From Paracoccus denitrificans (lineage in GTDB: Bacteria > Pseudomonadota > Alphaproteobacteria > Rhodobacterales > Rhodobacteraceae), in contig VAFL01000010.1 of the NCBI GenBank assembly GCA_005768755.1, positions 62,001 to 126,000 on the forward strand: a stretch of DNA of 64,000 bases. The letters are read 5' to 3'. Made by a program: the position numbers and the translations under genes. Under the pieces are notes generated by a model. The model worked only from the letters and a program-made list of their open reading frames with translations, did no database searches and had not been told where the DNA came from. This document shows, in pieces, positions 7,320 to 17,307 of the stretch (the stretch's first letter is position 1; each line of letters starts with the position of its first letter).

Positions 7320-8192
7320 CTAAGGCTTGTCCTCGACCTTATCCTGCGTTCGCAGTTCGAAATCTGACGCATCGTGGCGTTCATGCAGTTGGCCGGCCGC
7401 ATCGCCAGAGGTTCGATTGACCATCAGGCCGCGCTGCACCGCAGGGCGCGCAGCGATCTCGGCATTCCAGCGCAGCAGGTTCTTGTAGCTTTGACCGTCA
7501 AGGAAGGTCGCCGCGTCTCCATAGACGCCGCCCGTGGTCATTCGGCCATACCACGGGAATATGGCCATATCCGCAATCGAATATTCGTCACCTGCCATGA
7601 ACTTGTGTTCGGCAAGATGACGGTCCAGCACGTCAAGTTGACGCTTGGTTTCCATTGCATAGCGGTCGATGGCGTATTTGATCTTCACCGGGGCGTAATG
7701 GTAGAAATGCCCGAAGCCGCCGCCGACGAATGGGGCCGACCCCATCTGCCAGAACAGCCAGTTCAGCGCCTGCGTGCGCGCGGCGGGATCTCGCGGCAGG
7801 AAATCACCGAATTTCTCGGCCAGATACAGCAGGATGGACCCGGATTCGAAGACTCGCACGGCCGGATCGACCGAATGATCCATCAGTGCCGGGATCTTGG
7901 AGTTGGGATTAACCTCGACAAAGCCGCTGCCGAACTGATCGCCATCGCCTATCTTGATCAGCCAAGCGTCGTATTCGGCGCCCTTGTGGCCCTTGGCCAA
8001 AAGCTCCTCCAGCATGATGGTGACCTTCTGGCCGTTGGGGGTCGCCAGGGAATAAAGCTGCAGGGGATGCTTGCCGACCGGCAGCTTTTTTTCATGGGTC
8101 GGCCCGGCGATGGGACGGTTTATGCTGGCAAATTCGCCGCCATTGCCCTTGTCCCAAGTCCAGACCTTGGGCGGAGTGTAGTCGTCGCTCAT
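7320..8192 (-). CDS. yghU: YghU-type glutathione S-transferase / disulfide reductase
   Basis: A 290-residue GST-superfamily protein close in length to E. coli YghU (288). The N-terminal extension (YTPPKVWTWDKGNGG...SINRPIAGPTHEK) is diagnostic for this subfamily. The thioredoxin-fold domain (about 45-130) carries SLATPNGQKVTIMLEE and the glutathione-binding FVEVNPNSKIPAL...VFESGSILLYLAEK. The helical domain (about 140-260) contains the N-capping motif region SIADMAIFPWYGR. Known members bind two glutathiones and reduce disulfides and organic hydroperoxides in the cytoplasm. It is monocistronic and followed by a strong hairpin. Confidence 0.93.
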   Translation of the reverse strand: MSDDYTPPKVWTWDKGNGGEFASINRPIAGPTHEKKLPVGKHPLQLYSLATPNGQKVTIMLEELLAKGHKGAEYDAWLIKIGDGDQFGSGFVEVNPNSKIPALMDHSVDPAVRVFESGSILLYLAEKFGDFLPRDPAARTQALNWLFWQMGSAPFVGGGFGHFYHYAPVKIKYAIDRYAMETKRQLDVLDRHLAEHKFMAGDEYSIADMAIFPWYGRMTTGGVYGDAATFLDGQSYKNLLRWNAEIAARPAVQRGLMVNRTSGDAAGQLHERHDASDFELRTQDKVEDKP

Positions 8193-8482
8193 CGTGGATC
8201 CTGTTTCGTAGCTCGTTTCGAATATCGCAGTTCAGAACCTGTGCGCCCTGCCCGGCGAAATCAACCGGTCACCGCGCCGGATGCTTCATCCCGTCCAGCG
8301 AATGGCGCAAGCCCGGACCACCCATTACGGCATGCATATCACAGGCTGCCAGTCCATTTCGCGGCCGGGTGTTTCCAGCGCTGACATCGTCGGCTGACCG
8401 GCATATGCAGGGCCAGGTTAACAGATGCCGCAGTCGCCCTGCACTGATGGCGGGACGAACAGGACAGTTCAAGGATAGATTC

Positions 8483-9967
8483 ATGGCCCGACAAAGCAAC
8501 CTTGTCTCTGCCCCGATTGCGTCAACGCTGCTGGCATTCGCATTGCCGACGCTGGCCTCATCCATTCTTCAGTCGGCGAACGGATCAATTGACACGGTTT
8601 GGGTGGGGCGCCTGATCGGGTCGGATGCTGTGGCGGCCACCACGAATGGCAATCTTGTCATGTTCCTGATGACCGCCTTCGTCTTCGGCTTCGGGATGGC
8701 GGCAACTATTCTTGTCGGCCAGTCGTTTGGCCGAGGCGAGATCGACGCAGCGCGCCGAGTGGTCGGCACTGCAATCGGCACCTTTATTCCGGTGGCGCTG
8801 ATCCTGGCTGTCGTTGGCTGGATTTTCGCGCCTGACGTGTTGTCGCTTCTGGGCACCGATGCCGCCATCGTTCCGTTAGCGCGGGCATTTCTGAAGGTCA
8901 CCTTCCTGGCCCTGCCTGCGATCCTGATGATGACCATGCTGATGATGACACTGCGCGGCAGCGGCGACGCGATCACGCCGCTGATCTTCATGATCCTGGC
9001 CGTGCTGCTGGACGTGGTTCTGAACCCGGTTTTCATCCTGGGCCTTGGCCCGGCGCCGGAAATGGGGATCGGCGGGTCTGCCTTTGCCATGGCGATTGCA
9101 AACTACATCGCGCTGTTCGCCATGGTGATCTATATCTATGTCCGCGATCTTCCCCTGCGCCTGCGCGGCGCTGAACTCTCCTATCTTCGGCCCGACCCGT
9201 CAATTCTTGGGCTGATGTTGCGTAAGGGCCTGCCGATGGGCATCCAGATGGTCGTCGTCTCGGGTTCGATGCTGGCGATGATGCGGCTTGTGAACCGGCA
9301 AGGTGTTGATACCACTGCGGCATTCGGGGCAACTCAGCAACTTTGGACTTACGTTCAGATGCCGGCGATGGCGCTTGGTGCCGCCGTCAGCGCAATGGCA
9401 GCACAGAATATCGGCGCCGGTCGTTGGGACCGAGTGGGCCTTATTACCCGGGTCGGGGTGATCTACAGCGTTCTTCTGACCGGCGCGCTTGTCGGCATCC
9501 TGATGATCGCCGACCGGCAAGCGATGCAGATCTTCCTGGGCGAGGACTCTGCCGCAGTCGAAATCGGCCGCCATATCGGGCTTCTCGCCACCTGGGGATT
9601 CGTGCCATTCGGCATCACCATGGTGCTGTTCGCCACGATCCGGGCCAATGGGCAGGTGCTGTGGCCACTGATCATCCTGTTCGTATCGCTGTTTCCGGTC
9701 CGACTGGGCTTTGCTTACGGGTTTCAGGATATGTTAGGCACAGATGCCATCTGGCTGAGCTTTCCGGCCGCGATGGTCGCGACCCTGCTGATGGCGGCGC
9801 TGCTTTATCGCTTCGGAAACTGGCGGCAAGCGTCCGACATGCAGGTCGATCCCGCGCGCACGGCTGACACGCATCCCGCAGCCGCCGCCCTTTATACCGA
9901 GGCAGGCCCGCCCGGCGCGCCGACCGGCGGCCAAGCAATCCACGGCGGCGATGTGGCCCAGCGTTAG
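8483..9967 (+). CDS. MATE family efflux transporter
   Basis: A 494-residue integral membrane protein with about twelve hydrophobic segments in two similar halves. It begins MARQSNLVSAPI and contains the paired MATE blocks near ANGSIDTVWVGRLIG and LRGSGDAITPL...DVVLNPVFI. AAGGA at 8471-8475 lies seven bases before the ATG at 8483; the frame is open further upstream but without a ribosome site. The family exports cationic drugs and metabolites in exchange for Na+ or H+. The C-terminal 45 residues are Pro/Ala-rich and probably cytoplasmic. The 290 bases upstream show no other gene. Confidence 0.92.
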   Translation: MARQSNLVSAPIASTLLAFALPTLASSILQSANGSIDTVWVGRLIGSDAVAATTNGNLVMFLMTAFVFGFGMAATILVGQSFGRGEIDAARRVVGTAIGTFIPVALILAVVGWIFAPDVLSLLGTDAAIVPLARAFLKVTFLALPAILMMTMLMMTLRGSGDAITPLIFMILAVLLDVVLNPVFILGLGPAPEMGIGGSAFAMAIANYIALFAMVIYIYVRDLPLRLRGAELSYLRPDPSILGLMLRKGLPMGIQMVVVSGSMLAMMRLVNRQGVDTTAAFGATQQLWTYVQMPAMALGAAVSAMAAQNIGAGRWDRVGLITRVGVIYSVLLTGALVGILMIADRQAMQIFLGEDSAAVEIGRHIGLLATWGFVPFGITMVLFATIRANGQVLWPLIILFVSLFPVRLGFAYGFQDMLGTDAIWLSFPAAMVATLLMAALLYRFGNWRQASDMQVDPARTADTHPAAAALYTEAGPPGAPTGGQAIHGGDVAQR

Positions 9968-9979
9968 GGCCGGGTCACG

Positions 9980-10228
9980 TCACTTCTGGGGGTGGTTCTG
10001 CCGGAACAGCGCCCATTCTTCGACCACGCTGCCGTCGGGCAAATGGCAATAGCCGACCTCACCATCCGCTTCTGCGCGGATCTCTGTTCTGCCGCCACGT
10101 TCTGCGCAATAGGTTGATGCAGGATTGGCAATACCAACCCCAGTGCCAGAGCCATCGGTCGCGCCTGTTTGCGCGTCGCAGGCCGCCAGCAGGGGCAGCG
10201 CCATCAGGATTGCAATTCGCTTCTGCAC
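9980..10228 (-). CDS. DUF333 domain lipoprotein
   Basis: An 82-residue protein starting at GTG 10226-10228, preceded on the minus strand by GGGAGAAC. A signal peptide ends in the lipobox LPLLAAC (Cys17). The mature part has the complete DUF333 pattern: NPAS-x-YC, GGR, then GYCHLPDGS and EEWALFR. Such small lipoproteins sit in the envelope (E. coli homologues are putative hemolysin/YbaY-like); function unknown. It lies 48 bases downstream of dnaE in the same direction and could be cotranscribed. The MATE gene converges on it. Confidence 0.85.
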   Translation of the reverse strand: MQKRIAILMALPLLAACDAQTGATDGSGTGVGIANPASTYCAERGGRTEIRAEADGEVGYCHLPDGSVVEEWALFRQNHPQK

Positions 10229-10276
10229 GTCGTTCTCCCACCACAGCTTCTGCAGATGAAGAACCTGCACCACATC

Positions 10277-13200
10277 CTATTGTTCCACAACGTCCAGGAC
10301 GCCCGCCACAACACGCAGCCGCTGGCGCGCGGCGGGACCAACCGGCGCGCTGTCGGAAACTTCCACGTCGTAAAGCTCGTCACCCTCATGAACGCGCAGG
10401 ATCAGCTTTCCGCGTCGTCCGCGATCCGCATCCAATGCGGAAAGTGCGCCCTGCAAATCCTTGAAATCAAGTGCGTTTGCGACCTCAAGGACCAGTTCGG
10501 CCGGACCGACATTCGCAATCGCCTTATCCAGCGGCTGGACTGAACGGGCCAGCATCTTCACCTCGTCGCCTTGCGGTTCGACCTGCACCTGCATGACGAC
10601 ATTACTGCCCGGCTCCAGAAACTCGCGGCACGATTCAAGCGTGTCCGAGAAGCACACCGCCTCGTAAAGTCCGGTCGGGTCCGATGCACCGATGAAGGCA
10701 AACCGGTTGCCCTTGGCCGATTTCTTTTCCTGACGGGAAGATATTGTGCCGGCGATATATGTTACCAACGGCCCCGATACGGCCGCCGCCTTGATCTCGG
10801 CCAGGGTCGAGCATTCTATGCGGCGCAAGGCAGGCAGATAGTCATCAAGCGGATGGCCGGACAAATAAAAGCCGATAGCCTGATGTTCCTGACCCAGTTT
10901 TTCCATGGGCAGCCAGACCTGCGCCAGCACCGGGCGCGGCGGCGGCAGATCCTCGCCGCCGCCAAACAGGGATGACTGGTTCGACGCCGCCTGATCATGG
11001 CTGGCGCCAGAAAACGCGACCAGCCCGTCAAGGCTTGCCAGCACGCGGGCGCGATTATCGTCCAGAAGATCGAACGCCCCCGCCTTGGCCATCATTTCAA
11101 GGGCCCGCTTGCCGACACGGCGCAGATCGACGCGGCGGGCGAAATCGACCAGGTCCTTGAAAGGCTGATCGCCGCGGGCATCGACGATGCCGCGCATTGC
11201 CTCCACGCCCACGCCCTTCAGCGCGCCGAGGGCATAATGCACCCGGCCTTCGGCAACGGTGAAGGTGGCACCGGATCGGTTGACGCAGGGCGGCACCACC
11301 TCGATCTCCATCCGGTCGAGCTCGCGCTTATAGATTGCCAGCTTGTCAGTCAGGTGGATATCGCAGTTCATCACCCCGGCCATGAATTCGACCGGGTGGT
11401 TCGCCTTCAGCCAAGCGGTCTGATAGCTGACAACGGCATAGGCCGCCGCGTGCGACTTGTTGAAGCCGTAATTCGCAAATTTCTCTAGCAGGTCAAAGAC
11501 TTCGCCGGCCTTCTTCGAATCGACGCCATTTGCAACGCTGCCATCGACAAACTTGGGCCGTTCCTTCGCCATCTCCTCGGCGATCTTCTTGCCCATCGCC
11601 CGGCGCAGCAGGTCGGCCCCGCCAAGGCTGTAACCCGCCATGACCTGCGCGATCTGCATCACCTGTTCCTGATAGACGATGATGCCCTGCGTTTCCTCAA
11701 GGATATGGTCGATGGTGGGATGCAGCGGTTCCAGCTCTCGCTGCCCGTTCTTGACCTCGCAATAGGTGGGGATGTTTTCCATCGGGCCGGGACGATACAG
11801 CGCCACCAGTGCCACGATATCCTCGATACAGGTCGGTTTCATGCGCCTGAGCGCATCCATCATGCCCGAGCTTTCAACCTGGAACACCGCCACTGTCCGC
11901 GCTGAAGCGAACAGATCATAGCTGGCTTTGTCGTCCAGCGGGATGGCGTTGATCTGGTTCTCGGCACCTTCTGGCGGATCATAAAGCTGGCGTCCGTCGG
12001 CGGCGACATGCAGCGGACGGCCACCGCCATTGATCAGATCGACGGCGTTCTGGATGACCGTGAGGGTCTTGAGGCCCAGAAAGTCGAACTTCACCAGCCC
12101 GGCCTGTTCGACCCATTTCATGTTGAACTGCGTCGCGGGCATGTCGGATGCCGGATCACGATACAGCGGGACCAGCTGATCCAAAGGCCGGTCGCCGATC
12201 ACCACACCCGCCGCGTGTGTGGATGCGTTGCGATACAGTCCTTCGACCTTGGCGGCATAATCCAGCAGGCGGGCGACGACTTCCTCCTTGTCGCGGATCT
12301 CGCGCAGGCGGGGCTCGTCGGCGATGGCCTTGGTGACGCTGACCGGCTTCACGCCTTCGACCGGGATCATCTTCGATAGCCGGTCGACCTGCCCGAAGGG
12401 CAGTTGCAGCACCCGGCCCACATCGCGCACGGCGGCCTTGGACAGAAGCGCGCCGAAGGTGATGATCTGGCCGACCTTCTCGGCCCCGTATTTCTCCTGC
12501 ACATAGCGGATCACCTCCTCGCGGCGATCCATGCAGAAGTCGATGTCGAAGTCGGGCATACTGACCCGTTCCGGGTTCAGGAAGCGTTCGAACAGCAGGG
12601 AATAGCGCAACGGATCAAGGTCAGTGATGGTCAGCGCATAGGCGACAAGCGAGCCTGCCCCAGACCCCCGGCCCGGCCCGACGGGAATATCGTGATCCTT
12701 CGCCCATTTGATGAAATCGGCAACGATCAGGAAGTAGCCCGGAAAACCCATCTGTTCGATGATGTTCAATTCGAAATCGAGCCGGGCGTTATAGTCGTCG
12801 ACGCTGACGGCATGAGGGATGACCTTCAGGCGGTCTTCCAGCCCCTGCTTGGCCTGACGGCGCAACTCCTCGACCTCGTCATCGGCAAAACGCGGCAGGA
12901 TCGGCTTGTGCCGGCTGACGGCAAAGGCACAGCGGCGGGCGATTTCGACGGTATTTTCAATCGCCTCGGGCAGATCGGCGAACAGGACCGCCATTTCCTC
13001 GGCCGACTTGAAATCATGGTTCGGCGTCAAGCGGCGGCGCGGCTGGGACTGGTCGACATAGGCGCGCTCGGCGATGCAGATCAGCGCGTCATGCGCTTCG
13101 AACATTTCGGGCCTGGGAAAGTAGACATCGTTGGTGGCGACCAGCGGCAACTCCAGCGCATAGGCAAGCCGGATGAATTCGTCCTCGGTCGCCGCCTCTC

Positions 13201-13741
13201 CCTCCATCAGACGGCCCGATTCGTCCTTATGGCGGGTCAGTTCCACGTAAAGCCGGTTGCCGAACGCGGCGGAAAGATTGCGCAGCGCCGATTCGGCGCC
13301 GGCCGCATTGCCGGCCCGGATCAGCCGGCCGATCGCGCCGTCAGCCGCACCCGTCAGCAGAATCAGCCCATCGGCATGCGCTACAAGCTCCTGTTCGGTG
13401 ATGTGCACCGGCTGGCCGTCCTTGCGCAGATAAAGACAACTCGACAGCGCCATCAGGTTCAGCCAGCCATCATAATTCTGTGCCAAGGCCACGACCGGAC
13501 CACGCTGACCGCCAATGTCCAGCGTCAGTTGGCAGCCGACGATGGGCTGCACCCCCTCATCCAGTGCCTTCACGCTGAATTCCAGCGCCGCGAACATGGC
13601 ATTGGTATCGGTCAGCGCGACCGCCGGCATTGCGGCGTCTTTCGCAAGACCGATCAGTTTCTTGACGGGCACTGCGCCTTCCAGCAACGAATGCTCTGAA
13701 TGCGTGCGCAGGTGGATGAAACGTGGCTGATTTTCCGGCAT
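10277..13741 (-). CDS. dnaE: DNA polymerase III alpha subunit
   Basis: A replicative DnaE1-type polymerase of 1154 residues. The N-terminal PHP domain starts near residue 7 (FIHLRTHSEHSLLEGAVP, LTDTNAMFAALEF). PGRGSGAGSLVAYAL at about 352 and the PDFDIDF catalytic acidic motif at 396-402 mark the polymerase palm. Fingers motifs such as QVMQIAQVMAGYSLGGADLLRRAMGKK and NKSHAAAYAVVSYQTAWLKANHP follow, then an OB domain near 960-1060. The order is that of the main replicase, not the damage-inducible DnaE2. A TTG at 13777 gives a 12-residue extension; the ATG at 13741 matches the family N-terminus better. Confidence 0.97.
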   Translation of the reverse strand: MPENQPRFIHLRTHSEHSLLEGAVPVKKLIGLAKDAAMPAVALTDTNAMFAALEFSVKALDEGVQPIVGCQLTLDIGGQRGPVVALAQNYDGWLNLMALSSCLYLRKDGQPVHITEQELVAHADGLILLTGAADGAIGRLIRAGNAAGAESALRNLSAAFGNRLYVELTRHKDESGRLMEGEAATEDEFIRLAYALELPLVATNDVYFPRPEMFEAHDALICIAERAYVDQSQPRRRLTPNHDFKSAEEMAVLFADLPEAIENTVEIARRCAFAVSRHKPILPRFADDEVEELRRQAKQGLEDRLKVIPHAVSVDDYNARLDFELNIIEQMGFPGYFLIVADFIKWAKDHDIPVGPGRGSGAGSLVAYALTITDLDPLRYSLLFERFLNPERVSMPDFDIDFCMDRREEVIRYVQEKYGAEKVGQIITFGALLSKAAVRDVGRVLQLPFGQVDRLSKMIPVEGVKPVSVTKAIADEPRLREIRDKEEVVARLLDYAAKVEGLYRNASTHAAGVVIGDRPLDQLVPLYRDPASDMPATQFNMKWVEQAGLVKFDFLGLKTLTVIQNAVDLINGGGRPLHVAADGRQLYDPPEGAENQINAIPLDDKASYDLFASARTVAVFQVESSGMMDALRRMKPTCIEDIVALVALYRPGPMENIPTYCEVKNGQRELEPLHPTIDHILEETQGIIVYQEQVMQIAQVMAGYSLGGADLLRRAMGKKIAEEMAKERPKFVDGSVANGVDSKKAGEVFDLLEKFANYGFNKSHAAAYAVVSYQTAWLKANHPVEFMAGVMNCDIHLTDKLAIYKRELDRMEIEVVPPCVNRSGATFTVAEGRVHYALGALKGVGVEAMRGIVDARGDQPFKDLVDFARRVDLRRVGKRALEMMAKAGAFDLLDDNRARVLASLDGLVAFSGASHDQAASNQSSLFGGGEDLPPPRPVLAQVWLPMEKLGQEHQAIGFYLSGHPLDDYLPALRRIECSTLAEIKAAAVSGPLVTYIAGTISSRQEKKSAKGNRFAFIGASDPTGLYEAVCFSDTLESCREFLEPGSNVVMQVQVEPQGDEVKMLARSVQPLDKAIANVGPAELVLEVANALDFKDLQGALSALDADRGRRGKLILRVHEGDELYDVEVSDSAPVGPAARQRLRVVAGVLDVVEQ

Positions 13742-13834
13742 GTCGCGAAAGCTATGCGCGACTGTCTGAAAGCGCAATTGCCGTGCGACAAGTTATCTGT
13801 CTAAATCGCAGGCAAGAAGAACAGGGACGAAGAC

Positions 13835-15361
13835 TTGAGCGATAACGCCATTTTCCGCGCCGACGGTCTGAGCAAGACCTATCCGGGCGTCAAGGCCAAT
13901 GACGCCATATCGTTCGAGGTCGAGGCCGGCGATATACACGCGCTTCTGGGTGAAAACGGGGCGGGAAAGTCTACCCTCGTCAAGACGATCTACGGTCTTG
14001 TTCGGCCGGATGAAGGGCGGATGTGGCTGAACGGCGCGCCGTTTGATCCGCCAGATCCCAACGCCGCACGTCAGGCGGGCGTCGGCATGGTGTTTCAGCA
14101 TTTCAGCCTGTTCGACGCCATGACGGTGGCAGAAAACATTGCGCTTGGCCTGGATAACCCGCCCGCCCGGCGCGAACTTGCCAGCCGCATCGCGTCGCTT
14201 TCAGAAGAATATGGCCTGCCGCTCAACCCCTCGCGGCGGGTCGCGGACCTGTCCGCGGGCGAGCGTCAGCGGGTCGAGATCATCCGCGCCCTGCTGGGCA
14301 ACCCACGTCTGCTGATCATGGACGAACCAACCAGCGTCCTGACGCCGCAAGAAGCGGACATTCTGTTTGCGACCTTGCGGAAACTGGCCGCGAACGGAAC
14401 TTCGATCCTGTATATCAGCCACAAGCTTGAAGAAATCCGCACCAATTGTGACCGCGCCACGATCCTGCGCGCGGGGCGTGTGATCGCCAGCACCGACCCG
14501 CGTGAACATTCCGCGCGCGAACTGGCGGCAATGATGGTGGGTGGCGAGATGCGCGCGATCGACCGTTCAGGCAGGCATCGGGGTGCAGAATTATTGCGCG
14601 TCACCGACCTGAACCTGTCCCCGCTGTCGGTTGACGGCACGGCGTTGAAATCGGTTTCACTGCAGGTTTCAGCGGGCGAGGTTCTGGCAATCGGTGGCGT
14701 CGCCGGAAACGGTCAGGAGGAGCTTTTGGCAGCGCTTTCGGGCGAAATCGTCAGCCCTGCGGGCACGGTCATTCTGGAAGGCGCGGACCTTTCGCGCATG
14801 GGCCCGACACAGCGCCGCCGTGCAGGCCTTCTGGCCGCGCCAGAGGATCGGCTGGGCCATGCCGCCGTGCCGGGCATGTCGCTGACCGACAATGCGCTGC
14901 TGACGGCAACCGTGCGGCAGGATCTGGCCCCCGGCGGGATGATCCGGCACAGTTCCGCACGGAATTTCACGCAGAAAGTGATCGCCGAATTCGATGTGCG
15001 CACGCCGGGGCCAGACACGGCCGCGCGCGCACTATCGGGCGGCAACCTGCAAAAATTCGTCATTGGCCGCGAGGTGCTGCAATCGCCGCGCGTTCTTGTC
15101 GTGAACCAGCCGACATGGGGTGTCGATGCGGGTGCTGCGGCCGCCATCCGCCAGGCGCTGCTGGACCTGGCATCAGATGGCGCAGGCGTCATCGTCATCA
15201 GCCAGGACCTCGATGAGCTTCTGGAACTCGGTGACCGTTTCTGCGCACTGAACGAGGGGCGCCTGTCGGCACCCCGCCCGGTCGAAGGGCTCAGCCTTGA
15301 CGAAATCGGGTTGATGCTTGGCGGGGCCCACGGCACGGAGGTCGCCCATGTGGAGGCTTGA
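13835..15361 (+). CDS. BMP-type ABC importer, double ATP-binding protein
   Basis: A 508-residue fusion of two ABC ATPase domains. The first has Walker A GENGAGKST (residues 39-47), the signature LSAGERQRVEI and Walker B LLIMDEPTSVLT. The second has a degenerate Walker A region (GVAGNGQEE) and signature LSGGNLQKFVIGREV, as usual for the simple-sugar/nucleoside class of importer. The likely start is TTG at 13835; no ATG fits. It heads a four-gene unit with two permeases and a BMP-family binding protein. The system resembles nucleoside importers of the BmpDEFG/YufNOPQ type; the substrate is inferred from the binding protein family. Confidence 0.93.
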   Translation: MSDNAIFRADGLSKTYPGVKANDAISFEVEAGDIHALLGENGAGKSTLVKTIYGLVRPDEGRMWLNGAPFDPPDPNAARQAGVGMVFQHFSLFDAMTVAENIALGLDNPPARRELASRIASLSEEYGLPLNPSRRVADLSAGERQRVEIIRALLGNPRLLIMDEPTSVLTPQEADILFATLRKLAANGTSILYISHKLEEIRTNCDRATILRAGRVIASTDPREHSARELAAMMVGGEMRAIDRSGRHRGAELLRVTDLNLSPLSVDGTALKSVSLQVSAGEVLAIGGVAGNGQEELLAALSGEIVSPAGTVILEGADLSRMGPTQRRRAGLLAAPEDRLGHAAVPGMSLTDNALLTATVRQDLAPGGMIRHSSARNFTQKVIAEFDVRTPGPDTAARALSGGNLQKFVIGREVLQSPRVLVVNQPTWGVDAGAAAAIRQALLDLASDGAGVIVISQDLDELLELGDRFCALNEGRLSAPRPVEGLSLDEIGLMLGGAHGTEVAHVEA

Positions 15362-16424
15362 ACCGCGCAGCGACGCGGCCCTGATCTGGCAGATCGCAAC
15401 GCCGATCATGGCGGTGATTGCCACCATGCTGACCGGTGCGCTGCTATTCGGCCTGATGGGATATGATCCGGTTGCCGCCATACGCACGATCTTCTGGGAT
15501 CCGCTTTTCGGGGCATCGGCGGGCTACTCGCGGCCGCAACTGCTGGTGAAGGCCGGCCCGCTTATCCTCATTGCCTGCGGGCTGGCGGTGGGCTTCCGGG
15601 CGGGCATCTGGAACATCGGCGCCGAAGGGCAGTATATCATGGGCGGCATCGCCGGGGCCGCCGTGGCCCTTGCCGCCTATCCCGCGGAAGGTTGGTGGAT
15701 TTTTCCGTCCATGGTGATCGCAGGCGCAGCCGGTGGCTGGGCTTGGGGGATGATCCCCGCAGTTCTGCGCAACTGGTTCGGCGCGTCAGAGATCCTCGTA
15801 TCGCTGATGCTGGTCTATGTCGCCCAGAAGATCGCCGCCTGGATGGCGTTCGGCCCGATGCGCAACCCGGAAGGCTTTGGCATGCCCGGATCGCGCAATC
15901 TGTCGCAATACCCGTCAGCCGCAAATCCTGAAATGTTCCCCGGCACCGGCATCCATTGGGGCGTGATCGCAGCGGGCTTTGCCGTCTTCGGCGTGTGGGT
16001 GCTGATGTCGCGCCATATCCGGGGCCTGCAGATCCGCGCCGCCGGAGAGGCCCCGCGCGCCGCCCGCTTCGCTGGTGTAAAGCCGTCCGCCCTGGTCGCC
16101 TTCTGCCTTGGCCTGTCAGGCGCATTGGCAGGCATGGCAGGCTTGTTCGAGGTTGCCGGTCCCGCCGGCCAGATCACCGACAGCTTCGGGTCGGGCTATG
16201 GCTTCACCGCGATCATCGTGGCCTTCCTGGGCCGCTTGCACCCGGTCGGCATCGTGCTGGCAGGCCTGCTGATGGCGCTGACCTATATCGGCGGTGACAT
16301 CGCACAACTGATGCTGCAAATGCCTGCCGCGACCGTACAGGTCTTTCAGGGAATGCTGTTGTTCTACCTTCTGGGTTTTGATGTGCTGACCCGCTACCGA
16401 ATACGGCGGAGGGCCGCAGCATGA
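15348..16424 (+). CDS. BMP-type ABC importer permease 1
   Basis: A 358-residue BPD_transp_2-type permease with about nine hydrophobic segments. The start ATG at 15348 overlaps the ATPase gene by 14 bases, and the stop overlaps the next permease in an ATGA, so all are translationally linked. ALLFGLMGYDP near the N-terminus and LVKAGPLILIACGLAVGFRAGIWNIGAEGQ are typical of the larger permease in nucleoside/guanosine-type uptake systems. Inner membrane. Substrate specificity cannot be read from it. Confidence 0.92.
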   Translation: MWRLEPRSDAALIWQIATPIMAVIATMLTGALLFGLMGYDPVAAIRTIFWDPLFGASAGYSRPQLLVKAGPLILIACGLAVGFRAGIWNIGAEGQYIMGGIAGAAVALAAYPAEGWWIFPSMVIAGAAGGWAWGMIPAVLRNWFGASEILVSLMLVYVAQKIAAWMAFGPMRNPEGFGMPGSRNLSQYPSAANPEMFPGTGIHWGVIAAGFAVFGVWVLMSRHIRGLQIRAAGEAPRAARFAGVKPSALVAFCLGLSGALAGMAGLFEVAGPAGQITDSFGSGYGFTAIIVAFLGRLHPVGIVLAGLLMALTYIGGDIAQLMLQMPAATVQVFQGMLLFYLLGFDVLTRYRIRRRAAA

Positions 16425-17287
16425 TCTCAACACTCATTCTGATGCTGCTTTCTGCCGCAACGCCGATCCTGTTTGCAGCACTGGGCGAATTGATCGCCGA
16501 ACGCGCAGGTGTCCTCAATCTGGGCGTCGAGGGGATGATGATCGCAGGCGCCCTTGCAGGCTTTGCGGCCGCGCATGCCACTGGCAGCCCTGCAGTGGGC
16601 TTTGCCGTCGCTGCCGTTGCCGGGGCCGGATTGTCGATGATTTTCGGGCTGTTGACGCAGTTCCTGCTGACAAACCAGGTCGCCACCGGGCTTGCTCTGA
16701 CGCTGTTCGGCCTTGGGCTGACCGCGCTTTTCGGCAAGCCCTACGAAGGGGTCAAGGCGCCGTCCATGGGCCAGGGCATGCTGGGTCTCAACTGGGTGAT
16801 CTGGCTGGGGCTTTTGATGGTCGTGCTGCTGTGGTGGTTTCTGAACAGAAGCCGCGCCGGGCTGATCCTGCGCGGCGTCGGTGAAAATCACCACGCGGCA
16901 CATGCGCTTGGCCACAAGGTCCGCGCCTATCGGCTGGCCGCCATTGCGTTTGGTGGGGCGATGGCCGGTGTCGGTGGCGCCTATATTTCCATCGCAACAG
17001 TCCTTCAGTGGACCGAAGGCATGACAGCCGGCGCGGGCTGGATCTCGCTTGCGCTTGTCGTTTTCTCTGGTTGGCGTGCCTTTGGTGTGCTGGCTGGTGC
17101 CTGGCTGTTCGGCGGTGTTGCCGTGCTGCAATTGCGCCTTCAGGCCGCTGGCGTCAACGTGCCGGTCCAGCTTCTGGCTATGGCACCTTATCTGGTGACA
17201 ATCCTTGCGCTTGTCCTCATTTCGGCCCGCAGACGTGGCAGCGCGGCCCCCGGATCTCTCGGGCAGATATTCCACGCAACAAGCTGA
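16421..17287 (+). CDS. BMP-type ABC importer permease 2
   Basis: A 288-residue permease, the shorter partner of the BPD_transp_2 pair, with about eight hydrophobic segments. Family blocks include ALGELIAERAGVLNLGVEGMM near residue 20 and LRGVGENHHAAHALGHKVRAYR, the cytoplasmic coupling region facing the ATPase. The start overlaps the upstream stop (ATGA). The binding protein gene follows after 20 bases. Confidence 0.92.
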   Translation: MISTLILMLLSAATPILFAALGELIAERAGVLNLGVEGMMIAGALAGFAAAHATGSPAVGFAVAAVAGAGLSMIFGLLTQFLLTNQVATGLALTLFGLGLTALFGKPYEGVKAPSMGQGMLGLNWVIWLGLLMVVLLWWFLNRSRAGLILRGVGENHHAAHALGHKVRAYRLAAIAFGGAMAGVGGAYISIATVLQWTEGMTAGAGWISLALVVFSGWRAFGVLAGAWLFGGVAVLQLRLQAAGVNVPVQLLAMAPYLVTILALVLISARRRGSAAPGSLGQIFHATS

Positions 17288-17307
17288 CATAACAGGGAGA
17301 CATATCC

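Noticed and set aside
12404..13699. A 431-codon open frame on the plus strand inside dnaE
   Set aside because: It lies wholly antisense to a certain dnaE gene; its His/Gln/Arg/Asp-rich product is the usual result of reading a high-GC gene on the opposite strand.
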